A stretch of 64,000 bases of DNA. It comes from Stercorarius parasiticus. Its lineage: Eukaryota; Chordata; Aves; Charadriiformes; Stercorariidae. The stretch covers positions 1,031,109 through 1,095,108 of the forward strand of contig VWZL01002573.1 in NCBI GenBank assembly GCA_013396915.1, in the 5' to 3' direction. Below the pieces are notes generated by a model. It saw only the letters and a program-made list of their open reading frames with translations, searched no databases and was not told the DNA's origin. The stretch's first letter is position 1; the number at the start of each line of letters is the position of its first letter. A program made the position numbers and the translations under genes. This document shows positions 1 through 12,106 of the stretch, in pieces.

Positions 1-231
1 AAAAGGTGTCAGAAGGGGCAGAGCTCTACAGTGTTTTAGTGGTAAATATGAGGAATGAAATACTGCTTTCCTGAAGGCAGGTGGAAATTTAATTCTGGTT
101 TTAGTGAGACCAACCTTTCACAAAGATGCCGATCCAGGTATTGTTCCAGCTTACATTCCTTAATGTTACAACTGTCCTGAAATTATAGCAAGATAATAAT
201 AAAAAAAGGTAACTTTAAAGGTGTTTTCCAG

Positions 232-284
232 GCAAAAGTAGTTCAGTCCAAAGGTCATTCTGTAAACTGGGACACGTTTGAGTG
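232..284 (+). CDS. possible exon, unassigned
   Basis: A pyrimidine-rich acceptor (ggtgttttccag) is followed by 17 open codons and a strong GTGAGT donor; the other two frames contain stops. The peptide includes VNWDTFE. Start phase is 0 and two bases are left over at the end. That does not match the next exon-like segment I favour (3739-3825, phase 1), so at least one exon would be missing between them, or this one is spurious. No family recognised. Confidence 0.2.
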
Positions 285-2993
285 GTGAGTCTTTTGCCCA
301 CTTGCAGTGGGATGTTTCTAATGATACTTTAATTTTTGCAGTTATTCAGTTGTGTATATTTTTAGTGTAACTTAAATGTGTTCGCCTTTTAATTGCTGAT
401 AATTGACCATTAGACTTTGTTGTATTTATTTCTATTCTTGGTGTTGAAATGATCTTAGGTACGAGGAGGCAAATTAGAGATGAGTACGTTTATGTTGTCA
501 AGGAGATTCATCAGTGGTGGAAAGTTTATTTTTCCATGTGACATCACTGCTCTTCAGGTGCCGGTAATTGTAAACATCCCTTGTTTTCAATTCTTTGTCC
601 CATTAATCTCATTAGGAGAATATCAGATGTTAAATCTTTTAAGTAGCATTAGAGTGCGTGTTCATCCATAACATATGAGAATGCCAGTCAGTTCTTATCA
701 CCTACCTTTTACAAAATGTTTGCTGTTTTGCAAGTTACTGTGCTGAAAATTGGGATTTGGTTCCTTGAAGATTTGGCTGGCGAGGGCTGTTATGAGCTGA
801 AAAAAAAATTACTAGTCAAAATCAGAGTGACAGTATAAATTAGAGAGGAAGACAAGATGCACACGGCAGGGGGGAAGAAGCCGTCTCAGACTGTTAGATT
901 CCCAACCTTTAGAAAGAGCATTTCAAAACAAGTTTGAAGTCTGGTGTGCAAGACCATTGTGATACAACCAGTGGTATCCTTGTACACATTTCTGTTATGC
1001 GCAAGGTCATAGGATGGAGACAGCAAGTGTACAAGAGAAAGCTTTAAGGTGTTGTTTATAGAGCATCTTATTTTGTTAGAAGAGCTTTCATCTGAACCCA
1101 TAACCTAAATTGAATATAGCAGCTTGTTTTCCTTTAGGAAAGGACTAATTTCTTACTCTTGTCAGTTTTTACTAGATGTAAAAAAAGATTTCTTGTGTTG
1201 CCCTTCATGTTTATCTCTTCTACCTTGCCTCCTCCTTTCCTTTTCTCTCAAACCTATTTACACGTCCATTCTTGCTACCTTCCCTTACTCAGTCTTTCAG
1301 ATGAAAATTAATTAATAACTTCTAAAATACGAGACAAAAGTTTTATGCCTATGGTCTTTCCGGTCATTGCACAGCTTTACTTTGCTGCTTGTGTGAGGGT
1401 TTTTGCCTTTGAAAGACTGTAGTCTACTTGAGGCAAATTTTGTAACTTAATAAAAGGACAGACGCTTTTTGGTTCTACCGTATGTAATTTAAAGCTTCTG
1501 TCTTGGAAACTAGCTATATTGTCTGCTAGTAGCAAAAAAACCCACCTCAAAATAAAACAAAAAAACAGAAATAAAAGATGTCAATGTAATTGTCTCATGG
1601 AGCCAGCCGTAAAGACCTAGTGCTGCTGTTCCCGACAGCTCTGCGGCAGTGATGCTGAGGTTTGTGTCAAGCCTTCCTTACCTAAACATGGAGAAATATG
1701 TTCTTGCTGGTTAAAGAATTTTAGGAAGAAATGTGAACTATGATGGCTCTGGCTATTCTTTGAAAGGAAAACTTGTGATTGTGCTGTAAAGAGTAATAGA
1801 AAGGGCAGAGGTAGCTCTGGCTGTGAACTGGGATCCCTTACTGAAGCTGCTGAACGCAGAAAGAGTCTCATGGGTGTATCTGTCGTTTTTCTTTGTCGAC
1901 TGAGCGCATTCTGCACCGCCTGAATTTTCCTCAGTTAAAAAAGAAAGTAGATTATTATAACATGGACTTTCATTCTACAAATATTATAATAGACTTTCGA
2001 TCAAACAAAGACTAAGGGTAAAAAGTCTATGCTCTGGCAAATCCGTGAGTGCCTTGGTGTGTATTTTGTTTTACCCCCAAACGCATCATTTATGTTTATT
2101 TATATAATCCACTATATTTTCATAGAAGATGTGTCAAAAATGATCGGATATTGTGGCTGTTTTGCGAAAGTCGTTTCACGTGAGAACTAGTCTGTTTAAA
2201 ATTGTAGACCCTGCTGTTGTTCAGAATATGGATGATTCAGGAACTGCATTCCATGGACTAAAAAGCCAAAATTTTGTCTTGTAAAGCCACCTGGCTGCAG
2301 TTGATAGTAAAATCTATTGTTAACCCCCTTTTCTGTAATATAATTAAAACACTGCTGAATTATCTGGTTCGTGTGGGCTGGCTGCTCCCCGAAAGCACAC
2401 CGCTTTGTGTCTAATAATCCCAGCCTTTGTGGATGGCTGTCCACGACAAGGACTGTGAAACCTTGTTTAAAGATTTTAAGATCTTCTTAATCCCTTCCCT
2501 GATGAGACACCCATTGCTGAAAGCTGGGGGGGAAAGGTCCATCTGTCTTGCAACATATGTGTTTACACTGTAAAATCAGTAAATACAGCAGTGTGCTCGC
2601 AGTGCCAAGAATTTCCTTTAGTCATAAATGGAGATACATTGTTTTGTTATTGTTCCTGGAATTTACACCCATCGGAGGGACCAGTATTACTAATTACCTA
2701 AAGCAGAAAAAAACCTGCGGCTCAGAACTGCAAGTGTAAAATACCACCCCCCAAAGCTGAAAATATTCTCAGTGAATGCAGAGAAGTACTTTTGAACGTA
2801 CCACTTGAGTTGGCTTCTGGTTTCCATGTCAAGGCCACTGTTCATTTCTGCATTTGCACAGTTGTACAATGGAATAGTACCATTCACCCCGTCTGCTTCT
2901 GTGCCTGTAATTTCCATACCAAAATGAGTAGCCAGGGCTCCCCATGGATCATTGGAGAAGTAGGCTCCCAGCCAACTCCTGGTTTAGACCCTT
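285..2993. other. AT-rich non-coding stretch
   Basis: No convincing gene. An exon-like segment at 459-557 is open in phase 0 but clashes with the phase of its neighbours. Otherwise this is ordinary AT-rich intron-like sequence. Confidence 0.4.
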
Positions 2994-3276
2994 AGAATCA
3001 TAGAATCATAGGGTTGGAAGGGACCTCTGGAGATCATCTAGTCCAACCCCCTGCCAGAGCAGGGTCTCCTAGAGCAGGTGGCACAGGAACGCGTCCAGGC
3101 GGGTTTTGAATGTCTCCAGAGGTGGAGACTCCACCACCTCTCTGGGCAGCCTGTGCCAGGGCTCTGCCACCCTCAGGGTAAAGAAGTTCCTCCTCATGTT
3201 TAGATGGAAATTCCTGTGCTCAAATTTGTGCCCATTACCTCTTGTCCTGTCGCTGGGCACCACTGAAAAGAGCACC
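2994..3276 (-). mobile_element. CR1 LINE 3' fragment
   Basis: The block begins with the reversed CR1 tail (agaatcatagaatcatag) and runs through the reverse complement of the CR1 3' coding end. On the minus strand this reads as ...[20 protein letters not shown], typical of the C-terminal end of the CR1 reverse-transcriptase ORF and its short 3' UTR. The copy is 5'-truncated at about 280 bp, as usual for CR1, and cannot move on its own. The clean terminal repeat marks the 3' boundary. Confidence 0.9.
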
Positions 3277-3738
3277 TTGTTAGGTGCCTGAAAGGGGACA
3301 GTGTAGCTGTCCCGGGAATAAATCCAATGAGAGAAAAAACGACAAGCAGAGCAATATCAAGAACCATAAATTGAATTCTCCGGCACATACTGTTAATCTG
3401 TTTCTGATACTGAAAATCATTTAACTTCTTGTTATATTTGTATTTCTGCTTAGAAAACTGATTAAAAAAAACAAGCCCAAACACCCACTTCTTATTGTTC
3501 ACCGGTGTTTGTGCAACTATAGTGCCTGGGGAGTGAAGTTATGGAACATGTTCTGCTCTGCAGTGTTTTGTTCAGATTTTGGATTAAAAGTGTCCCCTAG
3601 ATATGACAATTCGGTTTTAAGAGACAATTTAAGTATGAAGTCAGTAAAACAGGGAAGCCCCTGACAACATACTGATGAAACGGATCCATTTGGCAAGCAG
3701 TGGTACGAGCAAAACATCATTTATTTTTTTTTTTACAG

Positions 3739-3825
3739 GTAACATCCAAAGAACAGTTTTCAACTGGGATTTGAAAGAGGGCAACTGGGTAGCTTTTGCA
3801 TGTGTACAGGAAATAATTTCCACAC
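3739..3825 (+). CDS. possible upstream exon of the + strand gene
   Basis: A long T-rich acceptor (tttttttttttacag) precedes 28 open codons in one frame, and a GTGAGG donor follows. Phase is 1 at both ends, which is compatible with 5699-5752, 8143-8289 and eventually 36753-36887. The peptide is Trp-containing (FNWDLKEGNWVAF). No family recognised. Chance open frames of this size occur in introns, so this is a lead and not a firm exon. Confidence 0.28.
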
Positions 3826-4067
3826 GTGAGGAACAGAAACTGAGGAAGTATAAAATACATATTTGAAAAATGTGAAAGGCAGATAAATTCTGGCTGCTCC
3901 GAGTTGGAGGTCGGTCTTCTAAATAGTGAATAAGAGGTAGATTTGTAAAGAGAGAGTGAAGGTGAGGAACTTTGAGAAAAAGGCGCTTATGAGGAACTGT
4001 GTGGGCAGTCAAGGTGATGGGTAAGGATGGCACAGGGAAAGTTGGTGAGCAAAGCCCCAGGTAATGA

Positions 4068-4310
4068 AACACTGAAAGAGGGGAGATTGAGGTGAGATGT
4101 GAGGCAGAAATTGTTTGCTGTGAGGGCAGTGAGCCCCTGGCCCAGGTTGCCCAGAGAAGCTGTGGCTGCCCCATCCCTGGAGGGGTTCAAGGCCAGGTTG
4201 GACAGGGCTTGGAGCAACCTGGTGTGGTGGGAGGTGTCCCTGCCCAGGGCAGGGGGTGGGACTGGATGGGCTTTAAGGTCCCTTTCAACCTAAACCATTC
4301 TATGATTCTA
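4068..4310 (+). mobile_element. CR1 LINE 3' fragment
   Basis: Plus-strand CR1 3' end. It reads the ...PWPRLPREAVAAPSLEGFKA segment of the reverse-transcriptase C-terminus, then the 3' UTR ending in 'cctttcaacctaaaccattctatgattcta'. It is 5'-truncated. It lies less than 1 kb from the opposite-facing copy at 2994-3276 and belongs to a different CR1 sequence variant (gagcaacctggtgtggtgggaggtgtccc). Confidence 0.9.
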
Positions 4311-5698
4311 ACTGTAATGGCTGCAGTGCAGAGATTTGATGCAGAAATAGATATTGCTTAGGTGTGAAGGCTTTAAAAAAGGGTGTTAAAGATGACACCC
4401 ATTAAAACTGTTGTATTGTCTGTGGTGGTGAAGAAGGTTGGAGAGTGCAGGGCAATGGGGAGTGTTAATCGCGTATGTAAAGCACCTGAAGTTTGGTTCC
4501 TAGCCGTTCCCAAGGAGGTTTAGGAGGGAGAGGCTGAACTGAACTCTGAGATCAGTGAGCTATGAAATATATAGGTGTATAAGTCATTAATATACCGACT
4601 ATAGATCAGTTTCTGTTTGTGGACAGATTGACTAGACAAACGCTGTAGAAAGGGAAGAGAAGGGGTCCACAGACCCACTTACCTGTTAATCAGTAATTCG
4701 TACAAAGCATGTTAATTCTTTCAGGGAATGTGTGTTAGAACAACGCAGTAATTATGGACTACAGAACAGAATAGGTTAAATAAGGTGAGAAATAACAGTA
4801 AGTGATCTGATTCATACAAAGTCAGGCAAGTGCATTGCGATCAGATTGGAGATAGAACCGCGATTACGTTTGCTGATATGTATTTCCTGGGTGGAACAAG
4901 GAGTTTGGGGAGGCTCATACTGCGAAAGTCCAGATGATACTTGTTCTGTGGATGCAGAGTGTAAATCTGATACTTGACAAAAGCATTGAATATTTTTTCC
5001 TTATGAATGTCATATGTGCTCTTAATCCTTCATTTCTGATGAAATGGATTATGGTTGCTTGGAAGATTATTTCGGAAACTGTGAAAACTATCTGCTTATC
5101 ACTTCTCAGGAATTTCCTATTAAAGCAGTTTGTAGTTCTTCAGAATATACTCCGCATGAAAATCTCCTGTATTACAGAAGGCTGGGGATATCATCCAGTA
5201 TTCTTAGATGGTTTCTGTTGCCAAAAACATATGGGGGAGCAACATTTGTAAGCCATCCTAAATGAAAAACAGTATAAAAATAGCGAAGGGAAGCTAGAAA
5301 AGCAGAGGTGGGAATGATCAGTTTTGGAGTAGGCTGGGCCAGGATCTCGTGAGACAAGATTTTCTTGGTTTAGGATTGATTATACTGCTAGATTAAAAAC
5401 AATTCAGAGAGTTGAAAGTTGCGTGTTAGCTCATGTCTGCAGAAACACTGATGAGGTGGGAGGAGAAAACACCTCGCAGTCTGGTGGGTTACTGTGCAAT
5501 AGTCACCCCAGGACTGGTACCTAAAACAGTTGTGCTAAAGAAGGTTCTGTGCACTATTTGAAAGCAGAGAAAAGAAAATCAGAGAATGCCTGTTACATTT
5601 GAAAAACAAGGCAAAGCCTTCCAGTAATTCTAAAAATATCTTGTTTTTTATTTCTAATATTAATTTCTTATGTTCTTGCTCCTTTTTGCATTCTTAAG
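4311..5698. other. intron-like sequence
   Basis: No recognised gene. Two overlapping frames stay open across about 5026-5265, and an acceptor-like site (cttatcacttctcag) lies at 5109. The phase does not fit the exon series and neither peptide resembles a known family. Confidence 0.35.
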
Positions 5699-5752
5699 AT
5701 ACATTCTCATCATCAAGAGCTATGGAAATTACCTGGACGATTCCTGCTTCTG
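5699..5752 (+). CDS. possible upstream exon of the + strand gene
   Basis: A very good acceptor (ttcttgctcctttttgcattcttaag) precedes a 54-base segment ending at a weak GTACCA donor. All three frames are open, so the frame is not decided locally. In the phase-1 frame the 17 codons include MEITWTIPAS and connect in frame to 3739-3825 and 8143-8289. No domain identified. Confidence 0.22.
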
Positions 5753-8142
5753 GTACCACGATTAATTTTTTTTTGAGCACATGTGTATGTTGCTGTATCA
5801 AAGCTCCATGTGCAGGAGAGAGGAGCAGACAGGTTGATAAAATAGATATCCCTTTGCAAGATGAAATATAATTTAGATTAAAGCAAACGAGGAGCTGATT
5901 CTTGAGTGTGCATTGGTCTGAGAAAGGCAACTTGGATGGTTGTGAAGGACTCCTAGTTCTCCATAACACGTGTGGCAGTCCGCAACGGGGGAAAGGAAAG
6001 AAAATAAATCCACCAGAGAACAACTACCTCTTATCTTTAGAGGCAGAAAGATGAGAACATCTGAACCAGTGGGTAGCGAAGAATGTCAGTTATGTTCTAA
6101 TCTAGATTGGTGAATAAAAAGATAATCATCAGTAAATTAGAAGAGGTGTTGAAAGCTCAGTTAATTATAGGAAGTGAGGAAATTAGAGTGCTGAGTCTGA
6201 CTGTTTCTGATTCACTTGTTAAATTAAAAAAAAAAGCAGTTTTTTTTTTTTGTCAGCCGTACTTTTGGTTCAGCTATATAGTGATATCAGATGTAGGATT
6301 TTTTTTATTTATTTAATTTTGTTTGATAACTCTTCCAGTGAAGGTTGTGGTGTTCGGCTGGGCATCCTCTGGAGCAGCAGCCTGCGGGACGCAGGAGCGC
6401 GTCTCTGCCCACACGTCCTCCGGCACCAACGGGAGCTCAAGTGTCCACACAAGGGTTTGCTTTGCTGGCTCTTGGCTCGCTCTTTGTGGAAGTCATGAGG
6501 CATCTGTTTCAAAGTGAAAGGCTCGGAATTTGTAGGTTTGGAATAACAAATGTCAGCCTGTGTGAGGAAAGGAGGGGGGTTTACAATTTCTCTATTGATT
6601 CTGATTTTATTGCGTCTCTCTGAAGGTCGTGAATTGTTTGCCGTTGCACAGAGTATGAATGATTGCTGCTGATGGTCATGAAGCAGAACACAGAAACCGT
6701 GTTGCCTGTTAAATTAGAATATTTGTTCTCAATGATTTTAAGAAAAAAAAGAATGATTGCTTGAGATTCTCCATATCTTATTTTTAAATCAGGATTGAAT
6801 TCAGCGTGTGAGAGGGAGAAGTCATTTAACCTTTATAATTATAATTGACAAGTTGGATGTATTTTTCAGTTTGAACAAGCGCTTGGTACTTGGATGGGCC
6901 TTTACTCTTCCCTGTCCTTTGGAGCATGTTTGATGGGCTGTTTATTCCAGGGGGAGGGGGAGGGTAGCGGTGGAGGGCTGGGGCAGAGCACCACGCGGTG
7001 TCTGTAACGTTTTGGCAGAGACCTCATTTAATGGAGAGTTTTGAAACTCCTTGAGGGTGTGCCCTTGAGTAGAGACGTGACTTTGAGGAACAGGGTGGGT
7101 TTGGGCCTCCATTGATTAAACCTGTTATGTTTCAGCCAAGTTTTCTCGTCATAGGGGCATGATTTATTTTTGTATTTATAATTTTCATTTTTCAGTCTTT
7201 TTTACTCTTCCTTTGAGTACTTAGCCAGCAAGCACATGCATTTAAATGCTCCGTATAGTTTCCTTCAGAGCTGAAAACGGTACCTAGAGTTAACATTACT
7301 TACCAAGTTTCTGGTTTTCCATGATTATTCTTGGAAGTAGATTCTTTACATGAAAATAATAAATAATTGTTGATTTTTCATACTTGCTTATGTGACAATT
7401 CCGAGTAAAATCAAATCTTCCTTGTAGTGCCTGTAGCAGTTTGGAAATCAGTTATGAAACCGCAGTGGAATTACTGGACAGTTTACAGAAAACGGAATAT
7501 TGACTGTTGGCAAAGGAATTGGGTGAAACAGAAATCTAGCCTACCTCTGGGATTGGAAAATCAGCAGTAAAGGTTCCCAATAACTTAGAAAGTGATTTTT
7601 AAAATTTTTTTAGGGGACCTGTGCATATGTGTACCATTTCCTGAATTTACAGAGAGGTTCTTTAAATAGCAACAGTAACAATTATTATACATAAATAAAA
7701 TAATTCCAGATGTTACAGATATTATACTGCTAGTTATATTTAAAAGGGCAACATGTCAAGGCCTGTGCTCAAGTTTATAGGTAGAATATTGTCCACAGTA
7801 AGCTCTTGTCTTCTTTTCTCTGTTGTCCTTTAACCCAACCTCCTTTTTCCTTCACATATGCTCTTCTGGAAAGAAAAGACTCAGGAGCAGAGTGATTTTT
7901 TTCATAATTCTGGGGGCTAATTTCATGCCCAAAGGATAATCATAATAATTTGATAGTATGAATTCTGTATAATCCTACTACCTTTTGATAAACAATTTCC
8001 AGGTCCAAATCCTATTTTAGCCAGACTGACGATTGCGAAAGGTGGTACTTTCACAGGAAAAAAAAAAAATAAAAAAAAAATGAAGAGGAGAAATACATCC
8101 GCTGACTTTCTTGTCAAGTGGAGCGTTTCCTCACGTCATTAG
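5753..8142. other. intron-like sequence
   Basis: AT-rich with a small GC-richer patch at about 6340-6500 that is open in several frames, as expected from base composition. An exon-like run at 7428-7500 has no usable donor. No gene supported. Confidence 0.35.
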
Positions 8143-8289
8143 CTGAGATCCTCCTTACTACTCCTTTACTGGAATTTTTTAATCTGAGGCCGAGATTGCA
8201 GGCAGCCCAAGGCAAGGGAAATGACAAAGGAAACTTGCAGCAACCACTTTCTGACTTTTCGCCCTCTGTGAAGGGGTCCTTTAGTGCAG
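8143..8289 (+). CDS. possible upstream exon of the + strand gene
   Basis: The acceptor (gcgtttcctcacgtcattag) and the donor (GTGCAG|GTAAAA) are both good. Only one of the three frames is open across all 147 bases, giving 48 codons with phase 1 at both ends. The first half is hydrophobic (LLTTPLLEFFNLRP) and the second half is polar and Gly/Ser-rich. Phase agrees with the other proposed upstream exons. This is the best of the upstream candidates. Function unknown. Confidence 0.35.
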
Positions 8290-8460
8290 GTAAAAGGGGG
8301 TTAAGCAACAGCATTGTCTTTCTGCAAAGGTAGAGGTGGGAATGGGACTGTCCGCCTGCCGCAGCCGTTCTGCTGGGAGGGATTGTGGGGCAGAGCATCA
8401 TCCTGCTGGGCTGGGCCTTTAAACTCCAGCTGGCAAAAAAAAGTCTTTGGAATTAGGACA

Positions 8461-8880
8461 CGGTGATGACTTCAGTGGATAAAAATCTACCAGAATTAGC
8501 CTGGAGGTCCTCATTATGCGAGGATAGGGAACAGTAAAAATCAAATCAGCAGAGATAAACTGCACAGATCATTTCTGCTGATCAATAACAGGCTTGTGCA
8601 AATAACCCTGCTGTATAGCAGCCCATCTTTCTCAGAGTCAGCAGGGAGCAAAGATTAGATAAACTGTGGGCCAGCGAGACTTTTACAGAAGCTTAACGCA
8701 TAGAAAATGTCCATCACTCCATGATTTGATCATAGTGTAATGAACATTTGCTTTGTGCACGTGGGCCACGGGAGTTTATTATGACAATCAAGTGTAACCC
8801 ACTGTAATAAAAATAAATGATATTATCTGACGTACTGTTTCCTAATGTGACATTTGCTATGTCTAAGGTATGGCAAACAT
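8461..8880. other. candidate conserved non-coding element
   Basis: A stretch without repeats or long open frames, rich in short AT motifs of the homeodomain/POU type (TAAT, ATTA, TTATTATGACAATCAA) and lacking the low-complexity runs seen elsewhere. The look is that of a conserved vertebrate enhancer, but this is an impression only; cross-species alignment was not possible. Confidence 0.2.
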
Positions 8881-9910
8881 CAAGGTGCAGACTGGCTCTT
8901 GAATTCCCGCATTCCTAAAGGAATGGGAGTGTTGGTGCACTTGGAAATCCTGTGTAAGATGTGTCGATACCAGTCTCCTTAGTCAGTGTCATTTCCTTGC
9001 ACACAACAGATTTTTGCAGGATTAGTTGAAAAAAGTTAACGCTGTGGAAAACCGCATATTTCAACTGATGCAAAACTTGACTAAATACGATAACGAATTG
9101 TTCTCGCTGTTAGCAAGGTATCAGAACTTGCTTCAGAATAAAACTGTTGTAAGGTAGAAATATGAATGCCATTTCAATTCATGGCATGCTTTTCTGGTGC
9201 GTGCTGTTCTCTGGTTTGTGCTTTTGGGCTTGTGCCTCGGAGATCTTCACACTGGGCAACTCTGTGGGCAATCTCAAGTTGCTGGTTCTTTCAGTTCAGA
9301 TAACACTAATGCTTAGAAAATAAGCAAATGCATTGCTCTTTTTTTTTTTTTAATTTTATCTAGGAGTTATGGAAGCAGGATGCTCTAGCTGATGTAGCGC
9401 TATTACTATACATTTTAGCTAAGGTTAATAAAACGGAAATTTAATAGATACATTAAAATGTCTGGGATAGTGGCTAAACATACAAGTGAGTGGGAACATT
9501 GACCTGACTGCACTTAAAGGCTGTGAGTCAGACTCCTGACGCCACAAGACAGGGCGAGAGCGGGGGATGCATTTGTGCACGTGGACGCGTGTGATTTGGA
9601 AAGATTTTCACTGCACGGAATCTTTGGGCCTTCTGGTGCACAAGGAGTTATTGCAGGCATTCCCGCAGCATGTTCCATAGCAAAGTTAAGATCAAAAAAG
9701 ATGTGTACTTTCTATTTTAACGTTATTTAATTTTTTTTCCCTTGCAGTTTTATCCATTAGGGGTTAAAATATCAGTATCAATTGTTTTTAGCTGTTCACT
9801 TACAGCAATCAATAAAAATGTATCAGAGATGAGGAAGGCAGTATCCCTGTAATAATTAATCTTGTTTCTTTCTCAAGTGAGTCTTTGGATTTTGGCCTTG
9901 GTGTCTGCAG

Positions 9911-9955
9911 AGACACATCTCTGCTACCTTAGCAGTTGGAAATGGCCAGAAGATG
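9911..9955 (+). CDS. possible short exon
   Basis: The acceptor (ttttggccttggtgtctgcag) and donor (AAGATG|GTGAGT) are both strong around 45 bases. Two frames are open: phase 1 to 1, giving a peptide with SSWKWPED, and phase 0 to 0. The phase-1 reading would join the other upstream candidates. A second exon-like segment at 9364-9423 is open only in phase 0 and would fit the alternative reading. Confidence 0.25.
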
Positions 9956-11683
9956 GTGAGTTTCTCCGAGCACTGCAGAGCCCATGGTGCTCCTCAGCCG
10001 TGGAGAGAGGACTGTGGCCATTCTGGACCTCCCAGCATTTGGTCTAGGTCCTAACACCACACGTTAACGCTGGCTTTGAAAGGTTTCTTCTGCAATTCAG
10101 CTGCTTGAATGCTTTTGTTCCTTAGGCTAGCTCTTTAGTTTGGATTCAGGTTCATTATGTAAAGTGAACATGATAAGTCAGTGACAGGAAGATAATGCCT
10201 CGAAGCTTCTCTTCAGTTCGAATCAAATGTAATCATTTTGCATTTTTCTCATGAGAAGTTTCAAACCAAAAGCCCGAGTTAAACATTGGAAGGTGCCTTT
10301 CTTCAAAAGCTTTTTTGCAAGGGCAACTGGGCTTCATCAGAATTCTGGTTCTGACCATAGAATTTGCTTCTTCTTGAGGAGATATTCCTCCTCCAGCTGC
10401 TGAGTGGGTTTTCATGACTGAAGGTGACTCTTTGCTCTGCTTTGTGGCCTCAGCGTGCCTTGTGGAGCAGCAGGACCTGTGCACGGAGCTGGTCAGACGG
10501 GGACCATTACTATGTATGTAGGCAGAAAGGAATTGAAAATCAGTGGGAATTGATTCTGGGCACTGCAGGTACTACAGAACGTGTTTTGAGTTCTTACATG
10601 AAACTTCAACACCCTACATCGCAGTGAACTCTCCAGTTAGACAAACTGTGGATTGTCCAGATCTCTCTGGCTTCAGTGCAACAAGTCACATGCTTCTAAT
10701 TAAGTTTATGGTTAGAATCAAGATGTAGATGCTTCTGGGGCTTGCAGAGAGTAGAAACGGTTGCTGCAATAGTCGTTTCCTTGCGCAAGACAATTTACCT
10801 TTCCTGAGTATTAAGCTCTCCTAATTATAACAACACATTAAAATGACATATTCATGTATGTATTTGTGTGTGGAAAAATAAGTTAAAAAACCTCCGGAAA
10901 ACAAAAGCATCTTTGGTCTCTTGTGGCTTTCTCATGTCAGTTTGAATTTTTTTCAAGAGGGAAAACTGGGAAAAAACCAATAATAAAGGTGAGACTTGGT
11001 AGAATAAAACTTCAAGTTGGATTCGAAGATACGTAAACAGTTTCAGTCAAATATCCCCTAATCAGAGGATATCGCTGCTGAAGAATCCAGGTAATTACTA
11101 AATACATACCTTTATTGCCTGCCTCGTGTACTGACTGGTCACCCAGATAGTCGTGGAGCCAAAGCTGATCTAGATTCTGTGTTATTATTTTAGTCTGAGA
11201 TCTAATAAGTATTTAACAGGAAAACACTTAAACTGTTTGCTTGTTTCTGGCACTGTTACATGAGTTTCACAAGAAAAGCATCGAACATGACAGACTACTG
11301 TTTTTATAACGTGGCTATCAGTAATAGACTAAAAATAAGTCTTGTGATTGAAGTGTTAAGTGCTGAATTGATTATTTTTATTAGCATGCACAGCTATTGG
11401 GAGTCGATTTATTAAAAGCTCCATTGCAGTAGCAATCCGGAAACATTTACAAGGATGTGCACTTTTAATGGAATAGCTGAATTTCACTCAGGGCGAGTGG
11501 TAGGGATTATTGACTGTCATTGATTATCTGCAGTTCTTCTTTGGTCTTTCAGAAAACAGGGAAATCCAAAACGTACGTGCTATAGAAAATAACGGGTCCT
11601 GGGCTCTTTGTGGCAGAGATTATGAGGGGAGAGGGGGAAGGATATATATTGGCACAGCTGGAATTTGGTATGGCCTGAGATTA
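9956..11683. other. intron-like sequence
   Basis: No gene supported. A short acceptor-plus-open segment near 10453-10512 (peptide with CLVEQQDLCTEL) has only a mediocre donor and is not called. Confidence 0.3.
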
Positions 11684-12106
11684 GAGGGCTGGAGCCCCTC
11701 TGCTGGGAGGACAGGCTGAGAGAGTTGGGGGGGTTCAGCCTGGAGAAGAGAAGGCTCCGGGGAGACCTTCCAGCCCCTTCCAGTCCCTCAAGGGGCTCCA
11801 GGAAAGCTGGGGAGGGACTCTGGATCAGGGACGGGAGCTATGGGACGAGGGGGAAGGGTTTTCCACTGCAAGAGGGGAGATTTAGATGAGATATGGGGAA
11901 GAAATTTTTTGCTGTGAGGGTGGTGAGCCCCTGGCCCAGGTTGCCCAGAGAAGCTGTGGCTGCCCCATCCCTGGAGGGGTTCAAGGCCAGGTTGGAGGGG
12001 GCTTGGAGCAACCTGGTGTGGTGGGAGGTGTCCCTGCCCAGGGCAGGGGGTGGCACTGGGTGGTCTTTAAAGGTCCCTTCCAACCTAAACCATGCTATGA
12101 CTCTGA
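11684..12106 (+). mobile_element. CR1 LINE 3' fragment
   Basis: A longer plus-strand CR1 copy. It starts in the 'gggctggagcccctctgctgggaggacaggctgagagagttgggg' part of the 3' coding region and continues through the 'agcccctggcccaggttgcccagagaagctg' block to the 3' tail (cccttccaacctaaaccatgctatgactctg). Open frames inside it are decayed reverse-transcriptase C-terminus. It is the longest contiguous CR1 in the window, about 420 bp, and closest in sequence to the copy at 4068-4310. Confidence 0.92.

Noticed and set aside
459..563. Exon-like segment, phase 0 to 0
   Set aside because: Donor options are weak and phase does not connect with the segment at 232-284 or with 3739-3825.
5026..5265. Two overlapping open frames of about 70-100 codons
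   Set aside because: Neither frame fits the phase of neighbouring candidates, and two frames open together suggests chance.
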